From Topomyia yanbarensis (lineage: Eukaryota; Arthropoda; Insecta; Diptera; Culicidae): 64,000 nucleotides of DNA. The DNA lies in the NCBI RefSeq assembly GCF_030247195.1, contig NC_080671.1, forward strand, positions 86,860,370 through 86,924,369, written 5' to 3'. The position numbers were made by a program, and so were the translations under genes. This document shows, in pieces, positions 10,611 to 20,129 of the stretch (positions within the stretch are counted from its first letter, which is position 1; each line of letters starts with the position of its first letter). The notes below the pieces were generated by a model. The model saw only the letters and a list, made by a program, of their open reading frames with translations. It ran no database searches and was not told the DNA's origin.

Positions 10611-11010
10611 TAGGGGCTATTCGGCCGACCTAAGAAAACCGCCCTTTTAGGTGGATAGATGTGAACGAATCGTTAAAGCTTCATATTATTAGTATGAAAC
10701 CTATGCTCATTTTAGAGCCATAAAAATTGGGGTGGGCGTTGTGTATTGGTAAATCGATTGCCTTGTACGCAGCGCACCTGGGTTCGAGTCCCGACCCCGC
10801 ACATAGGGTTGGAAATTTTTCATAAGAGATTTTTCTAACCCGAAGAGGCGAATGACCTTAAGGTTAAAACCTCTATAATAAAAAAAGCCATAAAAATTCA
10901 TTTGCCCCATTCCATGGCAGCGCTAGGTGAAGATTTGAAAACACTACGTTTTCCATCGTTTTATAATGTAGGGGTCCCTACGGGGCAATTTGGAGCGCCA
11001 TTTTTTTTAT
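10611..11010. repeat. dispersed repeat family R1, copy A (interrupted by a SINE)
   Basis: This sequence aligns to the reverse complement of 38175-38406. Shared landmarks in order are TTTAGGTGGATAGAT, GAGCCATAAAAAT, CCATGGCAGCGCTAGG and GCGCCATTTTTTT versus CCGCCATTTTTTT. The left end begins GGGGCTATT, and inverted AATAGCCCC occurs at 11189 and 11549, so the parent element may reach to about 11557. Copy A differs from copy B mainly by the SINE at 10729-10886. Confidence 0.65.
10729..10886 (+). mobile_element. tRNA-derived SINE with 12-bp target duplications
   Basis: A tRNA-like head has an A-box-like segment (TGGTAAATCGATTG) and a B box GGTTCGAGTCC at 10781-10791. It is followed by a body with ACCCCGCACATAGGG and a short A-rich tail. 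It is flanked by perfect 12-bp repeats GCCATAAAAATT (10717-10728 and 10887-10898). The related repeat at 38 kb has the same site without the SINE, which confirms the insertion. It resembles SINEs I recall from Aedes. It is not a functional tRNA gene: no acceptor stem pairing was found. Confidence 0.9.
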
Positions 11011-13440
11011 TTTTTGTGCAATAGAATTATGTTTACCTATGAAATATTTATTGGAGAAACTCGTTGTTTAAAAAAAAATAATCGGGGTAATCACAGCTGT
11101 CGATTGGCGCATCATGTATTGTAGTGGTGTGTGCAATAGTGTGCGCAGCCGCAAGCCGCTGCAAGGGGGTTGATGGAACAGGGGGACTGAATAGCCCCGT
11201 ACGCTCATTTCGCACAAAAGTGGTGAGAGTCTTGAAAATAGCTGTGTTTTCACCCAAACAGAAATCTTGGCATAAAATAGGATCCTCAAACTTTTCAATA
11301 TACTTATCTGTTATTTTTCCCTTTTATTCGTTGCTTGTATCAAGGTTTTACCCTCGGTTTTGCCATTATAATGATTTTTGTTTTGTGGATGGCAAAAAAA
11401 ATGAAACACGTTGTATCTCCTTTCTAAAAAATTGCAGAATGAGATTCAGCTGTCCAAATTAATGTTTCAAAATGGCGTTTCTCCGAATATGTACGACAGT
11501 CAGATTTTTCGAGAACTCGAGGGGGTCTGAAAAACCTCCACGGTTTTAATAGCCCCGTGTTTTCCTATGTTAAAAGTTGTTAGGAAAACTGTTTTATTGA
11601 AAGTTTCTCCATGACCCAAACACACTAAAAAGGTTTTTTACGTCTTTAAAACGATAAACATTGGTTTGTTGATAGTTTATGATGGAGAAACGCGAATAAC
11701 TTTAAAAAAGAGCAGAATTCCACGAAGCAATTGTTTTTGTTGGAGCTAAATTCCAAATATCTCGAAAACTAACGCATCTAGGAATATTTTTTAAATGCAT
11801 TTTGAATTAAAATAACATATCCATATTCTGTAACAAAATTACAGTATTGTCTGTCAATTACAAGTAATTATTGCTTGTGGCACTAAAAACTGGATTCTAA
11901 CCGCACTGCGCACTTACCATTCTTCCATTAAATTCTTCTCATAGACCGGTTAGTTCGACTGGTCTGTCTATGAAAGTACCATCTCTATCACTTGAAATAC
12001 ATGTTTTTGACAGCTCGCAGTTTTGAGATCACTCGCACTTTAAAAGTGCGGAGTCCAGGTTGGTGGGAAGTGCGCAATAATATGTATAAGTTATCGTTTG
12101 AGAAACTTTTTTACTGATAAGTTTTCCATCATGCAATCTCATTCAAAATGTTCCTTATCTGTTAAGTAAGCTTTTGTTGACAAAATATAAAAAAATACAA
12201 AAATGGTTTTTTTTCTCTGTGAATTTTTAACATGAATTTTTGTTTTTTGGGTAAAATGACCCTACATTTTATTCAGTGTATATTTGATCCGTGCAGAAGT
12301 ATTAGATTTGTTCCAGTACATGGAAATTACTCCCTGTTGCTCCGTAGAAAAAAAACTCTTGCTCCTTTTCACTCCGGTTTGCCACCAGAAGAAGAAAAAA
12401 GAGAAGGGATAATACAGAAACGATTTTCTCCCTGTTTGCTCCGGAGTACTTCCAGTTTCTCCTGGTACTGGAACAAACCTATTCATTTCCTGTAACTTCC
12501 CAGTCAAAAAGGGCAAGTTGCTGGCTAACGGGGGGCTATTTTCCAACTCGGATGCGCTAATTGCCCTTTAATTTGTCAGCAAATTGATGGCAATTAGGGG
12601 GCTATTTTAATTGCAACATTTGGGCGATTTACCGCCGTCATTTTTTGCCGCTCTACCCGCCCTTAAATTGCCCCCAAATCGCCCAGGCAACGTGCTATTT
12701 AATCGCCCTTAATTGCCTAATATGAAAATTACAAATAATACTTATTTTCGGAATCATTATCAACTCACATAAACTTATCAGTATACTAGGTAATCACCAC
12801 CAAACTATAGGAAGAATCAGTAGTGAAATTGGTATTGCATACCAAAACTTACTACAATCTGACTTTCATGACTTTAGGTCAGAGATCTTGTTCCACTATA
12901 CTTACACACGATTCTACAATTTCCCACATTCGTTGGTTTAATGAAGTACACGAAACAAACAAAATTCAAGCGAGAACAAGCCAGTTGTTAAAAAACAATT
13001 TTAAGCTTAAGCCAAATATGAACCGCCGTTGGAAAAACGCGAAAAACAACCAAGTCCATTTCAGCCGCCAGAAAATTTGTCTAAGTGTTGAAATTGCCTT
13101 TAAATCGTATTCGCAAATTGCATTTGTTCCTAGGGACAATTAGCACAGACGAGTTGAGTCAAACGTCAAACTGTTTAAATCGCCTGACCATGTTCGTCCG
13201 CATTTTTTTTACCGGGTTGTTCTCAGATAGTTTTGCTGTATAAAATACGATAATCGAATTTTTTTTTGAAAGCTATTCACGCACGATTCATGTCTACGTC
13301 CTTTTGAAAATTTGCTCTTGAGGTTGAGCTTGCGCGACCATACCCCTGGCTGTCATTGATCGGGACTAGCTGATAATGCCTGGGAGTAGCAAGCCATCCT
13401 TCAATGCACGATTCCTGGTAATCCCAAGTTGTTTATTGAT
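11011..13440. other. no gene recognised; decayed repeats
   Basis: Repeated GGGGCTATT/AATAGCCCC phrases at 11189, 11549, 12534 and 12597 mark fragments of one or more transposons. Around 11890-12060 an imperfect inverted repeat carries GCGCACTT phrases, and 12545-12720 repeats GGGCGATT/AATTGCC motifs. Open frames here (for example near 12232-12546) lack domains and follow low-complexity DNA. Confidence 0.45.
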
Positions 13441-13444
13441 CCAT

Positions 13445-14050
13445 ACCGCACGCTCATTCATAAAAACTCAAATTTGAGTTGCCAGCCACTCAATTTCATT
13501 AAAAGTGCACGTAGTCAAAAATTGAGTTTTTCTCTTTTACTCAGTTTTGAGTTTGGGATAAAAATGTCAAACTTGAGTACATTTTACTCAAAAGGCAAAA
13601 ACGAAAAATAATCATTCCGCATTTTAATAAAACTACAAATATATTCATTGTTATTTCAAATGTCATTTACCTGATCCTCCAGGCCGTCCATGCGTTTACG
13701 ATGACAGGAAATATAATCCGAGGGTCTTTCTCGACATCTACTTCATTCCGATCGGCATCTTGAAGAAATTGCAGAAACACAACTGGAAGTTAGATTTGGA
13801 AACAAGAGAATTCAATGAAACCTACCTTCTAGTTTTATGAACGATCAGCTCTTGTTTAAGTTGACGCCTGACTCTGCACTTTTTTGAGAACAAGTAGTTT
13901 TTTCACTCAGAACTTTGAAAATTTAATGATTACTCAAGAGATGAGTTAGTTCTACTCAAATTCAAACTCATTTTTTTGACATATTGCTATGACTTTTGAA
14001 ATTGAGTGCTCCGAACTCAAATTTTGAGTAGTTCTGAATGAGCGTGCGGT
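13445..14050. mobile_element. 606-bp element with ACCGCACGCTCATTCA termini
   Basis: Inverted ends ACCGCACGCTCATTCA are followed by related sequence (ACTCAAATTTGAGTT on the left, ACTCAAAATTTGAGTT on the right). Inside are many ACTCA/TGAGT repeats. No target-site duplication was seen (flanks TGATCCAT and GCCGGCCA). The right terminus is also part of the first large palindrome, so its present right flank is probably rearranged. Confidence 0.6.
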
Positions 14051-14370
14051 GCCGGCCAGGCCCAAACGTAGATCGCAATAGGAAAGAAAAAATGTCAGTC
14101 CGATTCTTGTTTTTACTAGAGGCCGTATATACTACTGCACACTCACAAGTGTGACGAGAGGAGGGAGATTGTTAGTATCTTCACTAACAATCTCCCTCCT
14201 CTCGTCACACTTGTGAGTGTGCAGTAGTATATACGGCCTCTAGTAAAAACAAGAATCGGACTGACATTTTTTCTTTCCTATTGCGATCCTCGTTTGGGCC
14301 TGGCCGGCACCGCACGCTCATTCAGAACTACTCAAAATTTGAGTTCGGAGCACTCAATTTCAAAAGTCAT
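13989..14370. repeat. near-perfect palindrome, 188-bp arms, loop ATCTTC
   Basis: Arms are 13989-14176 and 14183-14370, with loop ATCTTC at 14177-14182. I found two adjacent mismatched positions (GTAG against GAGG) in 188. The palindrome includes the right terminus of the element ending at 14050. It abuts a second palindrome that uses the same loop hexamer. It could be a real fold-back duplication or an inverted chimera produced during sequencing or assembly. Confidence 0.95.
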
Positions 14371-14580
14371 GCTGAAGATGGACGTTTTTTCTCTGTGACC
14401 TGGTGGTGGGGTGCCCAGTGACTTCTAAAAGCTTGAATCACGCGTGAACTCCAGCATAATTTCCAATCATTATCTTCAATGATTGGAAATTATGCTGGAG
14501 TTCACGCGTGATTCAAGCTTTTAGAAGTCTCTGGGCACCCCACCACCAGGTCACAGAGAAAAAACGTCCATCTTCAGCAT
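14369..14580. repeat. near-perfect palindrome, 103-bp arms, loop ATCTTC
   Basis: Arms are 14369-14471 and 14478-14580, with loop ATCTTC at 14472-14477; one mismatch was seen. It starts exactly where the previous palindrome ends. The arm contains TCTCTGTGACCTGG, similar to TCTCTGTGACCAGG at about 14958, so the unique sequence belongs to the local repeat context. GAAGAT, the inverse of the loop, sits at the junction (14374-14379). Confidence 0.95.
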
Positions 14581-14589
14581 TCAACTTGT

Positions 14590-15665
14590 GTAAAATCTCT
14601 AACGGTTTCGAAGGTAGTTGGGATATCCAGACCAGGCGCGCTACTGTCGTCATGTTGTTTTGTGGCTGAGTTCGACAGAATTGATAGCGGTTATTCCTCT
14701 ACCCAGTCAAAATAGTCCAGAACCGATTCGGACTTCCAGCATGAATTCCAGCTTAAATGCATGAACCGATAGAGTCGGAATCGGTTGTTTTCTTTGAGCA
14801 AGATTCCATACTGAATCCATTCAGGATTTCGAACCGGTTCGGGATGGATTTGACGGATAGTTGGGATAGGTTGGTGCGGCGGCGCTAGTGTTTATCATAT
14901 ATTAATTCAAATGTTTACACACGTTTTTTAAATATTTTTGTTCGATCATGGATGTATGTTCTCTGTGACCAGGTGATTCATTATGTGCTTAAATTACGTT
15001 TTAGGAATATCGTAATGTCGGACAATGTTTAAAATTAAACTTAATTCAAATATCATTTTAACAGGAGACAAACTAGCCAAAAGCAAAGCCACAAAAATTT
15101 AATAGAAAAAAATAAGAGTGGAAATCAAACTGTGGCTATAACTGAGAAATATCGATTGTTTTCGTGACAAGGATATGAGCGGTACAAAATTAACCGAACT
15201 GAAAATCACGAATAAAAAGAAGAATGATCAGAAAAAAATGAAAACACGTTGTATCAGAAATCTACTAATTTACGACAAAATCATAAGAGAGATCGCCTGT
15301 GCCTGCCACTTCTTTACCCTACAGAACCAATTCAGACCGCAAAATGTTCATTGGACAATTTACTAATTTAGTACAATAAACTTCTAAGTCTAAAAGATGC
15401 AGGAGATAAAATATAGTCCTGTTTTTGTCACTTGTTACGACATGGAAATAGGAAAAATCAAATTACTAAATTGAAACAACAATGTACCAGAATCAGAAGA
15501 TGCAAGAAATAAAGATGCGATTCTCGATTTTGTCGCTTTTTAACACAAAAATCAGTTCAATGTTCATGAAATATGAGGTCTACCTGGCAGTACTCAAAAC
15601 TATATGAAAACACTCAATACAATATAATGAGATAAAAATGTGTAATGAACATGATTTAATGAATT
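14590..15665. other. no gene recognised
   Basis: Contains a repeat-like stretch with repeated GAACCGATTCGGA/GAACCGGTTCGG phrases (about 14715-14860), then AT-rich sequence. The 63-codon frame at 15175-15366 shows no domain. Confidence 0.4.
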
Positions 15666-15669
15666 CAAA

Positions 15670-15850
15670 TCAAATCAATGAACATGACAACAGCGAGTGT
15701 CATACTAACATTCCTTCCCTTCCTCGGTAGAACACCAATGCCTGCACTTTCACTCAGAAAATCTCAACGACCTCGGTTGGGATTGAACCCAGACTCACTG
15801 GGTAAGAAGTAATTAAGCATGTTACTCAACCATGCCGATACCCATGATGT
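15670..15850 (-). mobile_element. tRNA-derived SINE (second family), minus copy
   Basis: Read on the minus strand, a tRNA-like head near 15845 leads to a B box GGTTCAATCCC, then AACCGAGGTCGTTGAGATTTTCTGAG. The same order (CCCAGTGAGT, GGGTTC-ATCCC, AGGTCGTT, ATTTTCTGAG, TGAAA) recurs on the plus strand at 25930-26075, so the two are copies of one family. Exact ends are not determined. Confidence 0.6.
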
Positions 15851-15978
15851 TGGGATTCGATTAAAATTCCAACACCTCCGAAAATCCAGATTCCCGGGAA
15901 TCAGATGGACTCATCCGGTCTAAAAGTGGAAAAGTTCCTGAATCTAAAACATCGAACCGTGTCCAAATCGGTTCTAAA

Positions 15979-16014
15979 AAAAGAGATTATAACTACTAGA
16001 GGGCGCATAGCGCT
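15979..16014. repeat. P element terminal inverted repeat, 3' side of the transposase
   Basis: 36 bp pairing with 20086-20121, one mismatch (C against A at position 26). The sequence AGCGCT closes the match on the inner side. Confidence 0.95.
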
Positions 16015-16607
16015 ACTGTTCCTATTGAATGTACGTTGAAGAATGTTGATCGTGGTTGGGTATATACCTGTCAAATTTCAGACTTGGAAACAGTAATACT
16101 TTTGCGATTCCCTTTTCAAAACAAGATTAAATGTTTAATGCACGGTATTTGGTGGATTGTTTTTATTGTTTCGGTTGCACCATTCTGTTGTCGTATTGAC
16201 TAGGGTTAGTACTAACCAGCAAGTTTAGTGTAATTATGATAATGGAAATGCTGTCGGACATTGCCAATACTAAAACAAACTGGAATGTTTTGTATTGCAT
16301 CGAAATTCAAAAAACTGCACGAAGGATTCTCATGGCAAAAAAAGATTTCAGCAGACAGGTTATACTCTATATAATCAAGACATTGTCATATGCTATGTCA
16401 CATGTGGAACGACAATTTACCTTTTTGGTGGAACCCGAAAATAAAGTGATTTGGTCTGCGCCTGACAATGGAACGCCTTCAGTTTGTGAAAAGAACCATG
16501 TGATTGATAAGTCATCCTACACCTGGATGTTATTAATTCTTTGGTCTACCCGGATTGTGTAACATTGAAAGAAAGATACAAGATCAAGTGTTTTCTGGAA
16601 TCTTTTT

Positions 16608-16613
16608 TTTATT
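16608..16613 (-). promoter_or_regulatory. AATAAA signal of the P transposase gene
   Basis: AATAAA on the minus strand 12 bases past the transposase stop (16626), followed by A-rich sequence. Confidence 0.6.
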
Positions 16614-16625
16614 AGAGAATAAAAA

Positions 16626-19600
16626 TTATTGACCAGCAAAGATCACCATTTTTTTGGCAAATTGTCTAATTTTTTCTTTTTTTAAATTTTCTGAAAATTG
16701 TTTACAAATATGATGACTTCGAATAGTCAAATAAAACCGAACTATTAACTTAACCAACAGAACTTTATGATTTTCGAAGAGTGGACACATTGTTACATGG
16801 TCATCCAAGATACCAAAAATGTCCGGCTTTCGATCAAATGTTAATGAAACTATCTGGTGCTGCAAGCTTGTCGGCTGCACAATACCCTTCTCAATATTCA
16901 ACCTTTCTGCTCGTATCATCTGTTCTGAAATTTTACACGTTAACGCTATATCTCTCTGTGGAGAATTTAGTCCTCCGAAACCTCGCCGTTTAATCTCTAT
17001 AAGATTAGAAACCTCTAAATCGTCCGTGCTTATTCCTGTCAGACATTCCTCACACTTCAATGATTTGTACAGTTTTCGTTCAACATAGCCGGCAATATAT
17101 CCAACAATGTCGACATCTATTGCATCTAACTCTTCAAGGTTAAGCTCATCAATAAGCCAATCTTCAATCGTATCAATGTTATTGTCTGCTGCGGGTTGAG
17201 TTTTCATCGTACTAGGTACTGAAAAAATAGCGAACTCCGTTTCATCCTGTGGAAGGCTGTTCATACCTTTCGAAATCTGTGTCTGTCGATTTATTAAAAG
17301 GGCTCTAAACGCATACGAGAACTGCTTGGTCGACGGATTGTCATTAAATCCTCCTTTGGAACGAATAAGAGCGAATGTTTGCTCTATGTGATCTTGCGAT
17401 AGCTTGTACGTTAGGAGGTACTCGAGGGGACCCCTTGCTGGGTACACGTACTCAAAATATAGAACATTCAGCGATTCTATATTGACCATAAAGCCAAGGA
17501 AGCCTGTATGATTAATAGAATCTAGTAAGTATTTATCAGTGCCATTATCATTAAAGGACAATTGAGCGATGTACTTCTTACAATATTGCAAATACTGGTA
17601 GAACTCTGGATGGGATTGTTCGCAGTAAGGTCGCCTGAATTCTTTTCCAAACTTCGATTTTGAGTTCATTATATCGAATAGGTTGTTAAATGTACGAAGG
17701 AAGTCTGTTGTTGCACTTGACCCTTGAAACTGCTCTACGTGTTGCTTTCTTAATAGATCAATGGCATCGGCGACACTATTGCTGAACATTTGTATGGCCA
17801 ACTTCGACTTCATTTTATTTTTCTTGAACTCAATATGTAACTTACTTAGTTTGTTTGCCAAACGCAGTCCCTTTTGTTGCTGGTATTGCTCTAGCATTAT
17901 CAGATATTCAAATTTTATCAGGCGTCCTCTGTCATCTCGCAACTCTCCTTTTGCAGCAAATGTGTTTCGTACAAGTTTCAGCATGTGAACTACATCCATT
18001 ATAATGCATACTATGCCGACATCACTTGGATGTTGAAAAGTTGTACGCATATTATGCTCTTTGAGAACAGCTCCAAACATAGCCATGCATGATAGGTTTA
18101 CTTTTGTCGAAGACTCCATATCAAGAAGACTGGCAACTCTGTCCAGAATCAGGAGACAGTAACAGCAACGCCACTTGCGGGTAAAGGTGGTACTTTCCAT
18201 AGTGATGCACACACACATATACATTTTTACATAAAGCTTCCTCCCTTCTTCCAATAGAGGCGCTGTAACCTCTGTCGCTTCTCGTTTGTATGGGGGAAGG
18301 AAAGAGATATCAGTCTTCTTGATATGGAGTCTTCGCTTTTGTGCCATCAAACGTTATTGAAGGGACGTTGAGGTTGTGTTCGTAAAGAGCCATTAAGACT
18401 TGAGTTACGACGACTTTTTTCTTTTCAGCTGACAGACCAGCAGAAAAATGATGTGACACTGGGATTTTGAAGTGTTCATTGATACCAGTCACTAGGAACA
18501 TTAAAGCTTCGGAGGCAAGCTCCCGCGTTTCGCCCGTATTAAATCCCAGGTCAGTGAATCCACTAACCGTTCCATCATTTTCGGTAAATAGTTGTTTTCT
18601 GATGGACATTTCATCCATCACCAAATTTGCATAAAGCTTTCTTTGTTTGATCTCTGCCGCTTTCACCCTAATTTCCACTAATTTCAAAGCAGCTGCTGAA
18701 ATTCCGGGACCGCAATCTACAATATTATACCATTTAGCAATAGTTTTCTTATGTGGTAGATCAGTTCCACCACTGAGGTACTCTCTGGCGTATTCATAGG
18801 CGGCCGCTGAATGAAAACTCATGCCCATTGCAAAAGATCTGATCTCCTTGCTATATTGTAATCCATCCTTGGTATTCGTTGCCAACCTGTACACAACGTT
18901 TGGCTTATGTTGTTTAATTGCCTAAAATTTGAACTGATAATAAAAAGAAAAAAACAGCATCATTATGAAGAGCTTACCTGCAGTGATTGAGAACTAGATT
19001 TTGCTTCAGAAAGCTGTTGCTGTGCGGCCTTCAAATCGGCATCTAGTTTTTCCGTTTTTTTTTTGAGACGTTGGTTCTGCTGTTTTAAAGATTCTTTCGA
19101 TTTTCTCGTTTCAATTAATTTCCGATAAGTTAGCGAATACGAAATTTGTGAAAAAACAGGATTTCGCAAGTTTTCCATACTAACATCGCCAGGATACCGA
19201 ATGAGCAGTGGCTTGGGAATAGCTGGTTTCATTTTATCGCTTGCTTCTCCGGGTATGCATAAACTAGGCTCGGAGATGTCGTGTAAACTAAAATAAACAA
19301 ATTAAAATGTAGCGAATTCAGATGGCATTACTTATTGTAGTACACACGCATTTTTTTCCTGTTGGTTATCCGCAACATCTGTAATTGAATGATGTTCTTC
19401 GAAGAAAGATGAATCTATTCTCGGTGCATCATTTGATCGTAAAGCTCTAACAGGGTATTTGTTTGATGTGGAATCGGTATGTTGGTGATTTGTGACATCA
19501 GCCAACGCAGTACAAAACTGAGTGGGCTTGTTCAATATATCCGGATGATTTTCGGAACAAGCAGCGACTTTTCCGTTACCCTTATGTTTGCTGAAATGAA

Positions 19601-19970
19601 TATAATTACATTGTGACAAAAACAGCTAATTGTTTGTGAAATACATACCCCGTATCTACCGGAATCTTGTACATACGAGGAATAGCAGCTGAACGAAGAC
19701 ATTTTCCTCTCCCCGTAAGCAAAAAGTCACTGTTGCGGAAATGCAGCGAGCATATCGTTGATTTCGGGGCGAAAGAATGCATGTTCACTCCGTCTGTTCG
19801 CAAAGCCGATAGCCATGTTGCGCTTCGTGTATCCTCTACTGGAATTCTAATAAAAATAAAGTTAGATCACGTTTAATTAAAGCGGAGCAAACTTACCTGT
19901 GAAATGACACTCCCGGTCCGGGTTTCCGCTCACTAACTCGACAATTAGGTACGCAGCAAATTCTCACCAT
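16626..19970 (-). pseudogene. THAP-domain P-element transposase, interrupted by a 228-bp insertion
   Basis: Five exons agree in phase: 19970-19897, 19846-19649, 19590-19348, 19287-18978 and 18921-16626. The donor of exon 3 (GTGTGT) is the weakest. Exons 1-2 encode a THAP zinc finger: CCVPNC near residues 5-10, CSLHF, and an AVPTF-like box ending AIPRMY. Exon 4 encodes a Lys/Glu-rich coiled coil (dimerisation in this family). Exon 5 carries the RNase H-like catalytic core: DEMSIRK (Asp378), FDG (Asp467) and, further on, SQDHIEQTFALIRSKGG with the catalytic-type Glu. The insertion at 18108-18335 plus its 7-bp duplication adds 235 bp, which shifts the frame one codon after FDGT. Ignoring the insertion, the exons total 962 codons including the stop, with no other break seen. 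Function when intact would be cut-and-paste transposition of its own element. Confidence 0.88.
18108..18335. mobile_element. 228-bp inverted-repeat element (MITE) inside the P transposase
   Basis: 25-bp perfect terminal inverted repeats starting CGAAGACTCCATATCAAGAA (18108-18132 and 18311-18335). It is flanked by perfect 7-bp direct repeats CTTTTGT (18101-18107 and 18336-18342). The interior is unrelated to transposase and has no coding potential of its own. Seven-base duplications are unusual; P superfamily (7-8) or a slightly degraded 8-bp hAT site are possible. Family not recognised. Confidence 0.92.
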
Positions 19971-20085
19971 GATTGAAATTTTTCTTCATTCACTCGTAGC
20001 GAAATATTCGTAAACACAAAGCATTTGACATATATTACCCCGGCGAAGCAAAAATATACGTAACCTATATTTTTTCAGAGTTGCC

Positions 20086-20121
20086 AGCGCTATGCTCCCT
20101 CTAGTAGTTATAATCTCTTTT
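20086..20121. repeat. P element terminal inverted repeat, 5' side of the transposase
   Basis: Inverse partner of 15979-16014. The transposase start codon lies 116 bp inside this end, so promoter signals should lie between them. Confidence 0.95.
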
Positions 20122-20129
20122 GTTCTAAA

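Larger units (their letters stand above)
15979..20121 (-). mobile_element. P-superfamily DNA transposon, structurally complete
   Basis: Length is 4,143 bp. Terminal inverted repeats of 36 bp begin AAAAGAGATTATAACTACTA and differ at one position. They are flanked by perfect 8-bp target duplications GTTCTAAA (15971-15978 and 20122-20129), the length expected for P elements. Almost the whole interior is one spliced THAP-type transposase gene on the minus strand. The element is broken only by a 228-bp inverted-repeat insertion in the transposase. Clean ends suggest fairly recent insertion. The plus-strand frame at 16236-16562 lies inside and is not supported as a gene. Confidence 0.93.

Noticed and set aside
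10730..10805. tRNA gene
   Set aside because: A and B boxes are present but acceptor and anticodon stems do not pair, and the sequence continues into a SINE body with target duplications.
12232..12546. Opposed 87- and 94-codon frames as a gene
   Set aside because: They overlap each other across low-complexity GAAGAAGAAAAAAG sequence, with no domain.
16236..16562. 108-codon plus-strand frame as a gene
   Set aside because: It lies inside the P element opposite its 3' end, has no domain and no splice partner; likely chance.
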